From positions 2,046,001 to 2,110,000 of the forward strand of contig NZ_PEFL01000001.1 of NCBI RefSeq assembly GCF_002754475.1: a stretch of DNA of 64,000 nt, written 5' to 3'. The translations under genes were made by a program, and so were the position numbers. The notes under the pieces are model-generated. The model was not told the DNA's origin, searched no databases, and was given only the letters and a program-made list of their open reading frames with translations. The DNA comes from Comamonas sp. 26. Lineage in GTDB: Bacteria > Pseudomonadota > Gammaproteobacteria > Burkholderiales > Burkholderiaceae_C. Shown here piece by piece: positions 17,499 to 25,934 of this stretch. Numbering within the stretch: the first letter of the stretch is position 1; the number at the start of each line of letters is the position of its first letter.

Positions 17499-19391
17499 TT
17501 ACAGACGTTGCTGTACCTGTGCCAGAACCGCTGGGTCTTCCATCGTGCTCAGATCGCCGGGATCACGCCCCTCCGCCACAGCCTGAAGGGCACGGCGCAG
17601 CAGTTTGCCGCTGCGGGTCTTGGGCAGCGCCGTCACAAAAATCACGCGCGATGGGCGGGCTACCGCGCCCAGTCGCGAATCGACCAGCTTCATCACATCG
17701 GCTTCCATCGCCTTGCTGCTTGCCTCATCAGCCACCACGCTGGCATCACGCAATACGCAAAAGGCCAGAGCAGCCTGCCCTTTGAGGGTATCGGCCACGC
17801 CCACCACCGCCACCTCCGCAATCTGGGGGTGGGCAGAAATGCTTTCCTCAATTTCACGCGTGCCCAGTCGGTGGCCGGCCACATTGATCACATCGTCGGT
17901 TCGACCCAGGATGAAGTAGTAACCCTCTTCATCGCGAATACCCCAGTCAAAGGTGTTGTAGATCTGGCGGCCCGGAATGCTGCTCCAGTAGGTGCTGACA
18001 AAACGTTTGTCATCGCGCCAGACGGTTTGCATGCAGCCGGGCGGCAGCGGGCCTTCAATTGCGAGCACGCCCTTCTGATTCGCGCCCGTCAATTCCTCGC
18101 CCGTTGCATCGTCAATCAGCTTGACGTTGTAGCCATAGACCGCCTTGCCAGGGCTTCCAAAGCGCGTAGCTTGCTTCTCCACGCCGTTGCACAGCGTCAT
18201 GATGGGCCAGCCAGTTTCGGTCTGCCAGTAGTTGTCGATGATGGGCTTTTTGATGGCGTCGCTGATCCACGCAGCTGTGGGCTCATCCAGCGGCTCGCCC
18301 GCCAACCACAAAGCTTTCAAGCTAGAGATGTCATAGCGCGTCAGATATTCGGCGTCATGCTTTTTCAGCACCCGGATTGCCGTGGGCGCCGAGAACATGT
18401 GGGTGACTCTGTACTTCTCAACAATGCTCCACCAGATGCCTGCGTCCGGGCGAATCGGCAGCCCCTCATATAGAACCGTCGCCATGCCCGCAATCAGTGG
18501 CGCATAAATGATGTAGCTGTGACCCACCACCCAGCCAATATCGCTGGTGCAGAAAAAGGTCTGACCCGCTTGCCCATCAAAAATACTGGGCATGCTGGAC
18601 GCCAGCGCCACGGTGTAGCCCCCTGTATCGCGCTGCACGCCCTTGGGCTTGCCGGTGGTGCCGCTGGTGTAGAGCGTGTAGCTGGGGTGAGTCGATTCGA
18701 CCCAGACACAATCGACCTTGGCATTCAGGTGCTGCGCACGCAGGCTGGCCCAGTCATGGTCACGCCCAGCCTGAATGGGCATATCAGCCAAGCCCCGGTT
18801 GACCATCAGCACGCCCGCAGGCTGGTGCGTGGATTGTTTGAGCGCTTCGTCCAGCAGCGGCTTATAAGCCACCACACGGCCACCGCGCGAGCCGGCATCG
18901 GCACTGATGATGACCTTGGGCTCTGCATCATCAATACGCGAAGCCAGCGCCCCCGAAGCAAAGCCGCCAAACACCACAGAATGGATAGCCCCCAGACGTA
19001 CGCAGGCCAGCATCGCAAAGCAGGCCTCGGCAATCATGGGCATGTAAATCTGTACGCGGTCGCCTTTTTGCACGCCCAGCGCTTGCAGGGCTGCGGCCAT
19101 GCGGTTGACCTCGGCGTGCAACTCGCCGTAGCTATAAACTTTTTCGGTATTTGTCTCGGTAGAAATTGCAATCAGCGCGTTCTGGTCGGCGCGTGCGGCC
19201 AGATGGCGGTCGATGGCATTGTGGCAAAGGTTTGTCGTGCCACCCACAAACCATTTGGCAAACGGCGGATTGCTGTAGTCGCAAATCTGCTGCGGCTTTT
19301 GCTGCCATTCGATCAGCTCAGCCTGCTCAGCCCAGAACTGGTCTCTGTCCTCAATGGAGCGACGGTAGAAATCTTCGAAACGCTTACTCAT
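17499..19391 (-). CDS. prpE: Propionate-CoA ligase (propionyl-CoA synthetase)
   Basis: A 630-residue AMP-forming acyl-CoA synthetase converting propionate, ATP and CoA to propionyl-CoA. The P-loop-like TSGTTGKPKGVQRDTGGY is the form typical of PrpE rather than acetyl-CoA synthetase. DNYWQTETGWPIM and the C-terminal acetylation-site segment TRSGKLLRR are also present. The start at 19391 has AAGGAG eight bases upstream, giving the usual PrpE length; the frame extends to 19442. No other propionate (2-methylcitrate) gene is in the window. Confidence 0.93.
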   Translation of the reverse strand: MSKRFEDFYRRSIEDRDQFWAEQAELIEWQQKPQQICDYSNPPFAKWFVGGTTNLCHNAIDRHLAARADQNALIAISTETNTEKVYSYGELHAEVNRMAAALQALGVQKGDRVQIYMPMIAEACFAMLACVRLGAIHSVVFGGFASGALASRIDDAEPKVIISADAGSRGGRVVAYKPLLDEALKQSTHQPAGVLMVNRGLADMPIQAGRDHDWASLRAQHLNAKVDCVWVESTHPSYTLYTSGTTGKPKGVQRDTGGYTVALASSMPSIFDGQAGQTFFCTSDIGWVVGHSYIIYAPLIAGMATVLYEGLPIRPDAGIWWSIVEKYRVTHMFSAPTAIRVLKKHDAEYLTRYDISSLKALWLAGEPLDEPTAAWISDAIKKPIIDNYWQTETGWPIMTLCNGVEKQATRFGSPGKAVYGYNVKLIDDATGEELTGANQKGVLAIEGPLPPGCMQTVWRDDKRFVSTYWSSIPGRQIYNTFDWGIRDEEGYYFILGRTDDVINVAGHRLGTREIEESISAHPQIAEVAVVGVADTLKGQAALAFCVLRDASVVADEASSKAMEADVMKLVDSRLGAVARPSRVIFVTALPKTRSGKLLRRALQAVAEGRDPGDLSTMEDPAVLAQVQQRL

Positions 19392-19636
19392 GAATAGGTC
19401 TCCTTGGCTTTCCATCAATTGCAGAAAGCCTTCTGAATTCATAATTATTCATAACGCGCTTGCCTAAGACTGACAACCCATGACAAGCGCTACCCATCTC
19501 CATTGAACGTCTATCGCCGTGAAACCGCCAGACGGTATTTCCTTTATTGCTGCCTCATCCCATCCGGCAACTCTCGGCGACGCTAAGACAACCCTTGTTA
19601 CATCGTTGTTTCACAGTACCTTCCACCCAGAAACGA
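19392..19636. other. Intergenic region upstream of prpE
   Basis: About 245 bases between prpE and the isochorismatase-family pseudogene terminator. It should hold the prpE promoter; I see no clear operator or hairpin. Confidence 0.4.
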
Positions 19637-19660
19637 CAAAGCGCCCTGAAGGCGCTTTGT
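19637..19660 (-). terminator. Terminator hairpin after the isochorismatase-family gene
   Basis: ACAAAGCGCC and GGCGCTTTGT form a perfect 10-bp stem with a 4-base loop, flanked by T-rich sequence on the plus side and a shorter one on the minus side. Confidence 0.7.
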
Positions 19661-19681
19661 TATTTTGATAGCTGAAGCCGC

Positions 19682-20283
19682 TTATTTGACAAGGGCCAGC
19701 ATGTCCTTGAAGGCCGGGTCTTCACAGGTACGCAGCCACTCAAACAGCACCATCTCCGTCGTCACCAGCTCAGCACCGGCACCGGCCAGGCGGTCAAACG
19801 CGGCATCGCGGTTGCGCTCGGTGCGCGAGCTGCTGGCATCGGTCACCACCCAGACGTCGAACTCTTCTTCCAGCAACTCCAGCGCCGTCTGCAGCAGGCA
19901 GACATGGGTTTCGCAGCCAGCAATCACCACCATATTGCGCTCAGGCGCTTGCTCCTGCGGCTTTTGCAAATGCTTGGGCAGGCTGCGTGCATTGCCGCCC
20001 TGTGGCTTTGCGGGGGACGCAGCCATTCACCCAGGCCTTCAGCCACAGCGCTGAAGTACATCTTCTCAAGAGTCTTCTTGCACAGCGACTTGAGTTCCGC
20101 ATCATTGGCACCCAGACGCGAAGGGTTCTGCTCTGTGCCCCAGACCGGCACATCCAGCAACTCGGCCATCTTGGCCAGCTTGACAGCGTTGGACAACACT
20201 TGCTGACCTTCATGGATGACGGGCATGAGCTTGTCCTGGTAGTCCACCAGAACCAGTTGCGACTCGGAAGCTTCTAACAACAT
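19682..20283 (-). pseudogene. Isochorismatase-family hydrolase, frameshifted (YcaC-like)
   Basis: Two overlapping frames together make a cysteine hydrolase of about 200 residues. The 5' part (20283 to about 20017) reads LVLVDYQDKLMP with the catalytic Asp and ends its similarity at GLGEWLRPP. The 3' part continues in the next frame with AKPQGGNARS and MVVIAGCETHVCLLQTAL, holding the catalytic Cys. The frames meet at a run of five C on the coding strand (20012-20016); one extra C would restore a single frame. Relatives of YcaC hydrolyse amides or related compounds of unclear physiology. Either the gene is inactive, or the base is a sequencing error, or the run is slippery. Confidence 0.8.
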
Positions 20284-20643
20284 GGCAAATCTTTCTCAAA
20301 ATAATTGACTGCCGCACGGCAAGGCGCATGGGCACAGGCTGCGGCAGCGTGGAGCAGAGGGCTGGCACTTTCAGCACACCCGCCATCTGCCAGCAATGAA
20401 TGCCGCTATTGTCGCCGCAAGCCGCTGCCAAGGCGCTGAAACAGGCATTGCAGTGAAGATTTCAAGGCGCACCGCGAATTCATCAACGCCCAGTCCGCAC
20501 TGACCAGAACAGGGGAAAATACGTAGCCCTTTTCGCTACAAATTTAAGAGCGAACTACGCAATAAGCTTATGCATAAAGTTCATTTACTGAGGGATCTCA
20601 AAAACCAGGCCAGAAACTTGGATTTAAAGCGCCTATTCTGCAA
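20284..20643. other. Intergenic region, 360 bases
   Basis: It lies between the divergent isochorismatase-family gene and the NlpC/P60 gene. The half near 20520-20640 is AT-rich and probably holds the promoter of the latter. No gene, repeat or strong hairpin is seen. Confidence 0.4.
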
Positions 20644-21294
20644 ATGAACGTGTTACCCTCAGCCCCCATGTCCAGATGGCTTATTGCACTTCTATTTGTC
20701 GGCGTTACCTCCGCACATGCTGCGCCCAGTGAACAGCGTGACGACGACATGACCCAGTTGCTAGTCAACCGGGGTCTTATCACCCAGTTACGTGAAGCTC
20801 GCCACACCGTGGCCGAGAAGACGACTGACTTCGTGCGTGAAGCACGCCAGAACGTGGCCGAAAAAACCTCCGATTTGGTGGTGACGGCCATGGGCTTCCT
20901 TGGCGTGCCTTACCGCCTTGGCGGCACCAGCGCTGAAACCGGCTTCGATTGCAGCGGCTTTGTTCGCGCAATCTACTCCCAGACCATGGGCAAGATGCTA
21001 CCGCGCGTTTCTGCTGAACAGGCCAACGCCACTCAGCAGATTGACCGCAGCGACCTCAAGCCCGGTGACTTGGTGTTCTTCAACACCATGCGCCGCACTT
21101 TCAGCCATGTCGGCATTTATGTCGGTGATGGCAAATTCATCCACGCGCCGCGAACCGGTGCCAGCGTGCGTGTGGAAAGCATGCAGACCTCTTACTGGGC
21201 ACGCCGCTTTGATGGTGCCCGCCGGGTTGAAGGTGCTGACGCATCGGCCACCACGGCTGCGGCATACAGCGCAATGTCGCCCATTCAGCCCTGA
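20644..21294 (+). CDS. NlpC/P60-family peptidoglycan hydrolase
   Basis: A 216-residue exported cysteine peptidase expected to cut peptidoglycan stem peptides. A signal peptide (SRWLIALLFVGVTSAHA) is followed by two tandem 15-residue units REARHTVAEKTTDFV and REARQNVAEKTSDLV, then the C40 catalytic domain. This domain contains FDCSGFVRAIY (Cys), FSHVGIYVGDG (His) and FIHAPRTG (third polar residue). Start could be 20644 or the ATG at 20668, which gives a shorter pre-signal; neither has a strong ribosome binding site. A terminator follows at 21327. Confidence 0.9.
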   Translation: MNVLPSAPMSRWLIALLFVGVTSAHAAPSEQRDDDMTQLLVNRGLITQLREARHTVAEKTTDFVREARQNVAEKTSDLVVTAMGFLGVPYRLGGTSAETGFDCSGFVRAIYSQTMGKMLPRVSAEQANATQQIDRSDLKPGDLVFFNTMRRTFSHVGIYVGDGKFIHAPRTGASVRVESMQTSYWARRFDGARRVEGADASATTAAAYSAMSPIQP

Positions 21295-21326
21295 TTGCTT
21301 AGCTCTGATTCTTCAGCGCTATCTAC

Positions 21327-21356
21327 AAAACGCCTGCTCATGCAGGCGTTTTTACT
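21327..21356 (+). terminator. Rho-independent terminator of the NlpC/P60 gene
   Basis: AAAACGCCTGC-TCAT-GCAGGCGTTTTT, a strong stem with a T-run. Confidence 0.88.
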
Positions 21357-21502
21357 TTGTAACGCCTCTTATGCACACAGGCCTTGCGCCAAAAATTTGT
21401 GAAAGAATCAATCCCGCGTAGACATTCAATGTGATCCGACAAAATCGCTGTGCGCAACTGCGTAGAGTGATTTCTTATTGACTCAATCTAAAGGAATCAA
21501 GC

Positions 21503-21754
21503 ATGGAGATTATCGGCACCATCATCGTAGGTCTTATCGTTGGTCTGATTGCTCGGGCCATTAAGCCTGGCAATGACAGCATGGGCTGGATCATGACCAT
21601 TTTGCTGGGTATCGTGGGCTCGTTTGTAGCCACTTATCTGGGCTCGGCTCTGGGCTGGTACAAGGCTGGCGAAGCCGCTGGCTGGATTGCCTCGGTCATT
21701 GGCGCAGTGATTCTTTTGTTTATTTATGGCATGGTGCGCAGCAAGGCCCAATAA
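21503..21754 (+). CDS. GlsB/YeaQ/YmgE-family small membrane protein
   Basis: 83 residues with three hydrophobic segments and the glycine-rich pattern of the transglycosylase-associated family: GTIIVGLIVGLIARAI, GWIMTILLGIVGSFV with YLG, and WIASVIGAVILLFIYG. Members are stress-induced inner-membrane proteins of unknown activity; the family name does not imply a demonstrated enzyme. AAAGGAATCAAGC precedes the ATG. It is flanked by terminators, so it is its own unit. Confidence 0.92.
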   Translation: MEIIGTIIVGLIVGLIARAIKPGNDSMGWIMTILLGIVGSFVATYLGSALGWYKAGEAAGWIASVIGAVILLFIYGMVRSKAQ

Positions 21755-21770
21755 TCGCGTTGAAAAATCC

Positions 21771-21794
21771 AAGGGGCTGACAAGCCCCTTTTTT
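21771..21794 (+). terminator. Rho-independent terminator of the GlsB/YeaQ gene
   Basis: AAGGGGCT-GACA-AGCCCCTT followed by TTTT. Confidence 0.85.
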
Positions 21795-21819
21795 CATTTC
21801 CATCATTTCTTTATCGATC

Positions 21820-22428
21820 ATGTGGAAAAAAGACCCAAGCTTCAGAAATCTGTCTGCAACAAAAACGGCACGCAAGGATGTAGCACTGGCCGCAGACCGT
21901 GCGCGCAAATTGCTGAGAAAACGCGCTCTCATCAGCGCTGCGGCCAGCAGCCTGCCTGTGCCCGGACTGGACTGGGCCACAGATGCAGCCCTGCTCTCGC
22001 GCCTCTACCCTCGCATCAATGCAGAGTTTGGCCTGACACCTGAACAACTGGACCAGCTCACACCCGGCAAGCGCGAGCAGGTGCAAAAAGCGATTGCCAT
22101 GGTTGGCTCCGTACTGATCGGAAAGCTCATTACCCGCGACATGGTGCTGCGCCTGACCAAGGTAATTGGCATGAGACTGAGCACTAAGCAAGCCGCCAAA
22201 TATGTACCACTAATAGGTCAGCTCGCTGCAGCTTCCATTGGATATGCCACGCTGCGCTATCTGGGCGAGCGGCATATTCAGGACTGCATACGCGTGGTGG
22301 AGCAGGCTGAGCTGGATATACCCGAGCGCTGGCTGGATACCAAAAACCTGCTGCAGCGCAATAGCGACCTGGTTCGCAGCTGGCAGCAAAATGACAGAGG
22401 CCCCTGGAAACGCCAGTCCAGGGATTAA
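21820..22428 (+). CDS. DUF697-like membrane-associated protein
   Basis: A 202-residue protein of unknown function. The segment ISAAASSLPVPGLDWATDAAL followed by ARIN-type residues and EFGLTPEQL resembles the DUF697/YcjF-like pattern (A-A-x-x-x-P-V-P-G-x-D-x-x-x-D). There are two moderately hydrophobic stretches (AMVGSVLIGKLI and VPLIGQLAAASIGYATLRYL) and a polar C-terminus. It begins soon after a terminator, and an EVE-domain gene follows 34 bases after its stop. The family link is from pattern memory and needs a profile search. Confidence 0.6.
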   Translation: MWKKDPSFRNLSATKTARKDVALAADRARKLLRKRALISAAASSLPVPGLDWATDAALLSRLYPRINAEFGLTPEQLDQLTPGKREQVQKAIAMVGSVLIGKLITRDMVLRLTKVIGMRLSTKQAAKYVPLIGQLAAASIGYATLRYLGERHIQDCIRVVEQAELDIPERWLDTKNLLQRNSDLVRSWQQNDRGPWKRQSRD

Positions 22429-22462
22429 GCGTTTCCTGCTGTCTGTACCCGACAATATCTCC

Positions 22463-22957
22463 ATGAACAACAGCAGCCCCACACCTCGCAGCCCGCGTTA
22501 CTGGCTCATGAAAAACGAGCCTGACGAATACTCGATTGATCACGCTCTGGCCGCGCCCGCACAGACCATTGCCTGGAACGGCGTGCGTAACTATCAGGCC
22601 CGCAATTTCATGCGCGACGATATGCAGGTGGGCGATGGCGTGCTGTACTGGCATTCGAGCTGCGCCGAGCCTGGCATCTATGGCATCGCCCGCATTGCGG
22701 GAAATCTGCGCGTGGATCCTTCGCAGTTTGACCCCACAGACCCGTATTACGACCCCAAGTCCTCGCAGGACAAGCCGCGCTGGCTAATGCTGGATGTGCA
22801 AGCCCTGCGCAAAACCCGCCCTTTGCTGATTGCCGAGCTGCGCGAGCACCCTGAACTGGCCGAGATGCGCGTGCTGCAAAAAGGCAACCGCCTGTCCATC
22901 ACACCCGTGAGCGACGCCGAATGGCAGTGCATTCTCAGCTTGCTTGAGGGTCGCTAG
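22463..22957 (+). CDS. EVE-domain protein
   Basis: A 164-residue protein, essentially one EVE domain (PUA/YTH-like fold that binds modified bases). YWLMKNEPDEYS at the start, WNGVRNYQARNFMR, GDGVLYWHSS and the mid-domain DPTDPYYDPKSS are the typical blocks. Housekeeping members of this type occur singly in proteobacteria with unproven roles. The start at 22463 puts the YWLMK motif 13 residues in; the frame extends back through the previous gene. Confidence 0.9.
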   Translation: MNNSSPTPRSPRYWLMKNEPDEYSIDHALAAPAQTIAWNGVRNYQARNFMRDDMQVGDGVLYWHSSCAEPGIYGIARIAGNLRVDPSQFDPTDPYYDPKSSQDKPRWLMLDVQALRKTRPLLIAELREHPELAEMRVLQKGNRLSITPVSDAEWQCILSLLEGR

Positions 22958-22996
22958 CCCATAACAGCTTACCGAGCCTCATTTAAGCTCTTCAAT

Positions 22997-23041
22997 TCAT
23001 AGCAGATAGCGCTTATCCCGCCTTAACTTAAAGGCAATTTC
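22997..23041 (-). repeat. Dispersed palindromic repeat copy (diverged)
   Basis: ATAGCAGATAGCGCTTATCC at 22999-23018 resembles the arm sequence; the second arm is degenerate (AAGGCAATTT). Located after the EVE gene. Confidence 0.4.
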
Positions 23042-23262
23042 ACTGCATATTTACGTCCTACAAATCAAAGGCCGATAATTTTGCGTTTTTCGCGCGGGCG
23101 GTACTCGCAGAGTCTGGCCCGGCGCGAAAGCCAAGAACGGCGCCCCGCTTCGGGGTGCGCCAAACCATAGACAACAATGTGATCGCCGCCTTTGTGCAGC
23201 GCTCATGCGCAGGCCGGGGTGGAATCAGCCCGGCACTCTTGTTCTTGAGAAGGAAGACTGCC
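23041..23262 (+). promoter_or_regulatory. Leader region of the APC permease with a stable GC hairpin
   Basis: About 220 bases with no supported gene. GGCGCCCCG-CTT-CGGGGTGCGCC (23140-23162) can form a tight hairpin, preceded by GCGCGAAAGCC. It may be a regulatory leader; I do not recognise a known riboswitch class. Confidence 0.35.
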
Positions 23263-24666
23263 TTGACTGATCGCCCGCCCGCTGCGGCCCCGGCCTCATC
23301 CCATCCCCGTCTGCAAAAGACCCTGCTGCTCTGGCATGTGGTCATCATCGGTCTGGCCTATATCCAGCCCATGACGCTGCTGGACACCTTCGGCATGGTT
23401 TCGCGCGATTCTCTGCAGCATGTGCCCGCCTCTTACTTTGTGGCCCTGCTGGCGGTGCTGCTCACCTCACTGAGCTACGGCCATATGATCCGGCGCTACC
23501 CGTCCTCGGGCTCGGCCTATACCTATGCGCAAAAGGCCATTCACCCCAACGTGGGCTTCATGGTGGGCTGGTCATCGCTGCTGGACTATCTGCTCTCGCC
23601 CATGGTCAATATCTTGCTGGCCAAGATCTACCTGACGGCCATCTTCCCGGAGGTCAACCACTGGTTCTGGATTGTCGGCCTCACAGTCGTGATGGTGCTG
23701 GTCAACTTGCGCGGGATTCGCTTTGTGGCCAATTTCAACGGGCTGATCGTCTTCTTTCAGCTGCTCATCATCGCCATCTTCACCTTCATGGTCTGGCGCG
23801 ATCTGTATGCCGGTCATAACGCACTGGGGGCGATTGCCGAGCATGGCGGCAACAGCTTGTGGAACCTGTCGCCGTTTTGGTCAGCCCAGGCCGAGGTGGG
23901 CGCACTGATTACCGGTGCCACGATTCTGTGCTTTTCCTTCACCGGCTTTGACTCGCTGAGTTCGCTGGCCGAGGAAACGCACGACACCGAAAACACGCTG
24001 CCCAAGGCCATCTTTTTGACTGCTCTGATCTCGGGCCTGATCTTTATTGCCGCCACCTACTTTCTGCAACTGTACTTTCCGGGCGACCCCAAGCAATACT
24101 TTGAAGCCGTGGATGAGACCCAGCCCGAAATCCTCTTTCTGGTGGGTGGTGCGCTGTTCAAGTCGGTGGTGCTGGCCTTTGCCATCATCACCGTCATGGC
24201 TTCGGGCATTGCAGCCCACGCTGGTGTCTCGCGCCTGATGTATGTGATGGGGCGTGATGGCGTGATTCACAAGCGCTTTTTCGGCCACATCAGCCCCAAA
24301 TCCTTCACGCCTTCCTACAACATTGTGCTGGTCGGTGCGGTAGCGCTGACCGCAGGCTTTCTGAGTCTGGAATATGTGGTCGCGCTCATCAGCTTTGGCG
24401 CGCTCACAGCCTTCAGCTTTGTGAACCTGTCCGTGCTGGCCGAATATGTCTGGCGCCAGCAGCGCTGGCACACTTTTGGAGATGTGCTGCGCTACATCGT
24501 CACGCCTGTGCTGGGCTTTATGAGCGTGGGTGCCATGTGGCTCAAGGTAGAGATGACGTCGCTAACCTCAGGCCTGATCTGGGCAGCCATAGGCATCGCC
24601 TATCTGGCCATCATCACCAGCGGCTTTAGCCAGACCGCGCCACAGTACGACGACAAGACGAACTAA
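23263..24666 (+). CDS. APC-family amino acid/polyamine permease
   Basis: A 467-residue inner-membrane transporter with about twelve hydrophobic segments. The first helices (WHVVIIGLAYIQPMTLLDTFG, SYFVALLAVLLTSLSYG) and YPSSGSAYTYAQKAI are typical of the APC superfamily; GFDSLSSLAEET in the middle is the conserved helix 6/7 region. I choose TTG at 23263 because GAAGGAAG stands just upstream and no ATG lies near the family-typical start; the frame is open back to 23155. Substrate is not predictable from motifs. Confidence 0.85.
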   Translation: MTDRPPAAAPASSHPRLQKTLLLWHVVIIGLAYIQPMTLLDTFGMVSRDSLQHVPASYFVALLAVLLTSLSYGHMIRRYPSSGSAYTYAQKAIHPNVGFMVGWSSLLDYLLSPMVNILLAKIYLTAIFPEVNHWFWIVGLTVVMVLVNLRGIRFVANFNGLIVFFQLLIIAIFTFMVWRDLYAGHNALGAIAEHGGNSLWNLSPFWSAQAEVGALITGATILCFSFTGFDSLSSLAEETHDTENTLPKAIFLTALISGLIFIAATYFLQLYFPGDPKQYFEAVDETQPEILFLVGGALFKSVVLAFAIITVMASGIAAHAGVSRLMYVMGRDGVIHKRFFGHISPKSFTPSYNIVLVGAVALTAGFLSLEYVVALISFGALTAFSFVNLSVLAEYVWRQQRWHTFGDVLRYIVTPVLGFMSVGAMWLKVEMTSLTSGLIWAAIGIAYLAIITSGFSQTAPQYDDKTN

Positions 24667-24680
24667 GGTGCCCGGCGCTG

Positions 24681-25871
24681 GTGCTTTCCGAGCAGCATGG
24701 CCTTTCTCCCACAAGCCTGCACAGGACTGCCGCTTTACTATTCTTTGATCAACGTTTCACCGCAGCAGCCATGACAGCCGCTGGATGGAGGAGTCAGAGA
24801 TTGAACTGGAGCACCCCTTTCACGCTAGCTTGGCGACGCGCCAGGGCCACATTGCCGTCACGAGCCAGACTGGCGCTGCGCGATGCCATTGCCGCTGCGC
24901 TGGCCTGCATGCTGGCCTGGGTCATTGCTCAGCAGCTTTGGGGCCACCCCAAGCCCGCGTTTGCCGTGGTCACCGCCGTGATCTGCCTCGCGCCCGGCCT
25001 GCCCAGCCATCTCAAGCAGGCGCGCAGCCTGCTCATAGGCTGCACACTGGGCATTGTGATCGGCGATCTGCTGTGGCAACTGCCCGAGCAACATTTGCTG
25101 CTGCGCATGAGCCTGGGTGCTTTTCTCTCCATTTTGCTGGGCGCCATCGTCGGCCCCGCACCCGTGGTGCCCATTCAGGCCGGGGTTTCGGTGATTCTGG
25201 TGCTGGTACTCGGCCCCAGCATGGCGGGCAGTTCGCGCTTGCTGGATGTCCTAGTCGGCGCAGCCGTAGGCCTGATCTTCAGTCAGGTACTGTTGAGCTC
25301 CAATCCCATCAAGGACATGGGGCTGGCCGCGTCCATCTTTCTCAAGCAACTAGCCAATGGACTGGAGCTGATCCTCAACGCCTGCCAGCAGCAAAAAGCC
25401 GATGCGGCGGAGACCGCGCTCGGTCAGCTGTCCCTGGCTCACGAATCGCTGGCCGCCTTGCGTGCGGCCGTGGGTCAGGCCCATTCATCACGCCGCTGGA
25501 CGCTGCGCGGTCGGCTCAATGCCCAGCGGCTGGCCTTTGTCACGCGTCGCTATGACCGCCATGCGGTGCGCGTTTATGCCACAGCATTGCTGCTGGCCGA
25601 AAGCCTGAACCGTGCCACCTCCCATATGCAGGTGCCACCGCCCCCAGTACTGACCCAATATTGCCGCTGGCTAAGCAACGCCTGTCTCGATCTGGCCAAC
25701 CAGCCCACGGTGGTTGCGCTCAAGGCCGATGATCCGCTGGCCACCATGGACGCATGCCCAGTGCCGCCGACCAGCACCGAAGCCTTGCCTCCCGAATGGC
25801 TGCTGGTGCATGAAAACGCGCAGCAGCTGGAAAGTGCGCTGCGCGCCTTGATTGGCTCGCGCGATGCCTGA
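24681..25871 (+). CDS. FUSC-family membrane protein
   Basis: Up to 396 residues. The N-terminal half has about six closely spaced membrane segments (ALRDAIAAALACMLAWVIAQ, PAFAVVTAVICLAPG, GAFLSILLGAIVG, VSVILVLVLGPS, VLVGAAVGLIF), and the C-terminal half is a soluble helical domain (LANGLELILNACQQ onward). This matches half-size FUSC/aromatic acid exporter proteins related to YccS and AaeB. The GTG at 24681 is 14 bases after the APC stop; an ATG at 24771 is an alternative that removes 30 unremarkable residues. Probably co-transcribed with the permease. Confidence 0.78.
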   Translation: MLSEQHGLSPTSLHRTAALLFFDQRFTAAAMTAAGWRSQRLNWSTPFTLAWRRARATLPSRARLALRDAIAAALACMLAWVIAQQLWGHPKPAFAVVTAVICLAPGLPSHLKQARSLLIGCTLGIVIGDLLWQLPEQHLLLRMSLGAFLSILLGAIVGPAPVVPIQAGVSVILVLVLGPSMAGSSRLLDVLVGAAVGLIFSQVLLSSNPIKDMGLAASIFLKQLANGLELILNACQQQKADAAETALGQLSLAHESLAALRAAVGQAHSSRRWTLRGRLNAQRLAFVTRRYDRHAVRVYATALLLAESLNRATSHMQVPPPPVLTQYCRWLSNACLDLANQPTVVALKADDPLATMDACPVPPTSTEALPPEWLLVHENAQQLESALRALIGSRDA

Positions 25872-25934
25872 TCAGATATAAAACATCTTCAAGCGCTTGA
25901 TGGACATGCGCCAGTCGCTCAAAAATCGGGATTT

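Noticed and set aside
23041..23262. Guanidine (ykkC) or other known riboswitch
   Set aside because: The conserved sequence blocks of the classes I know are not present.
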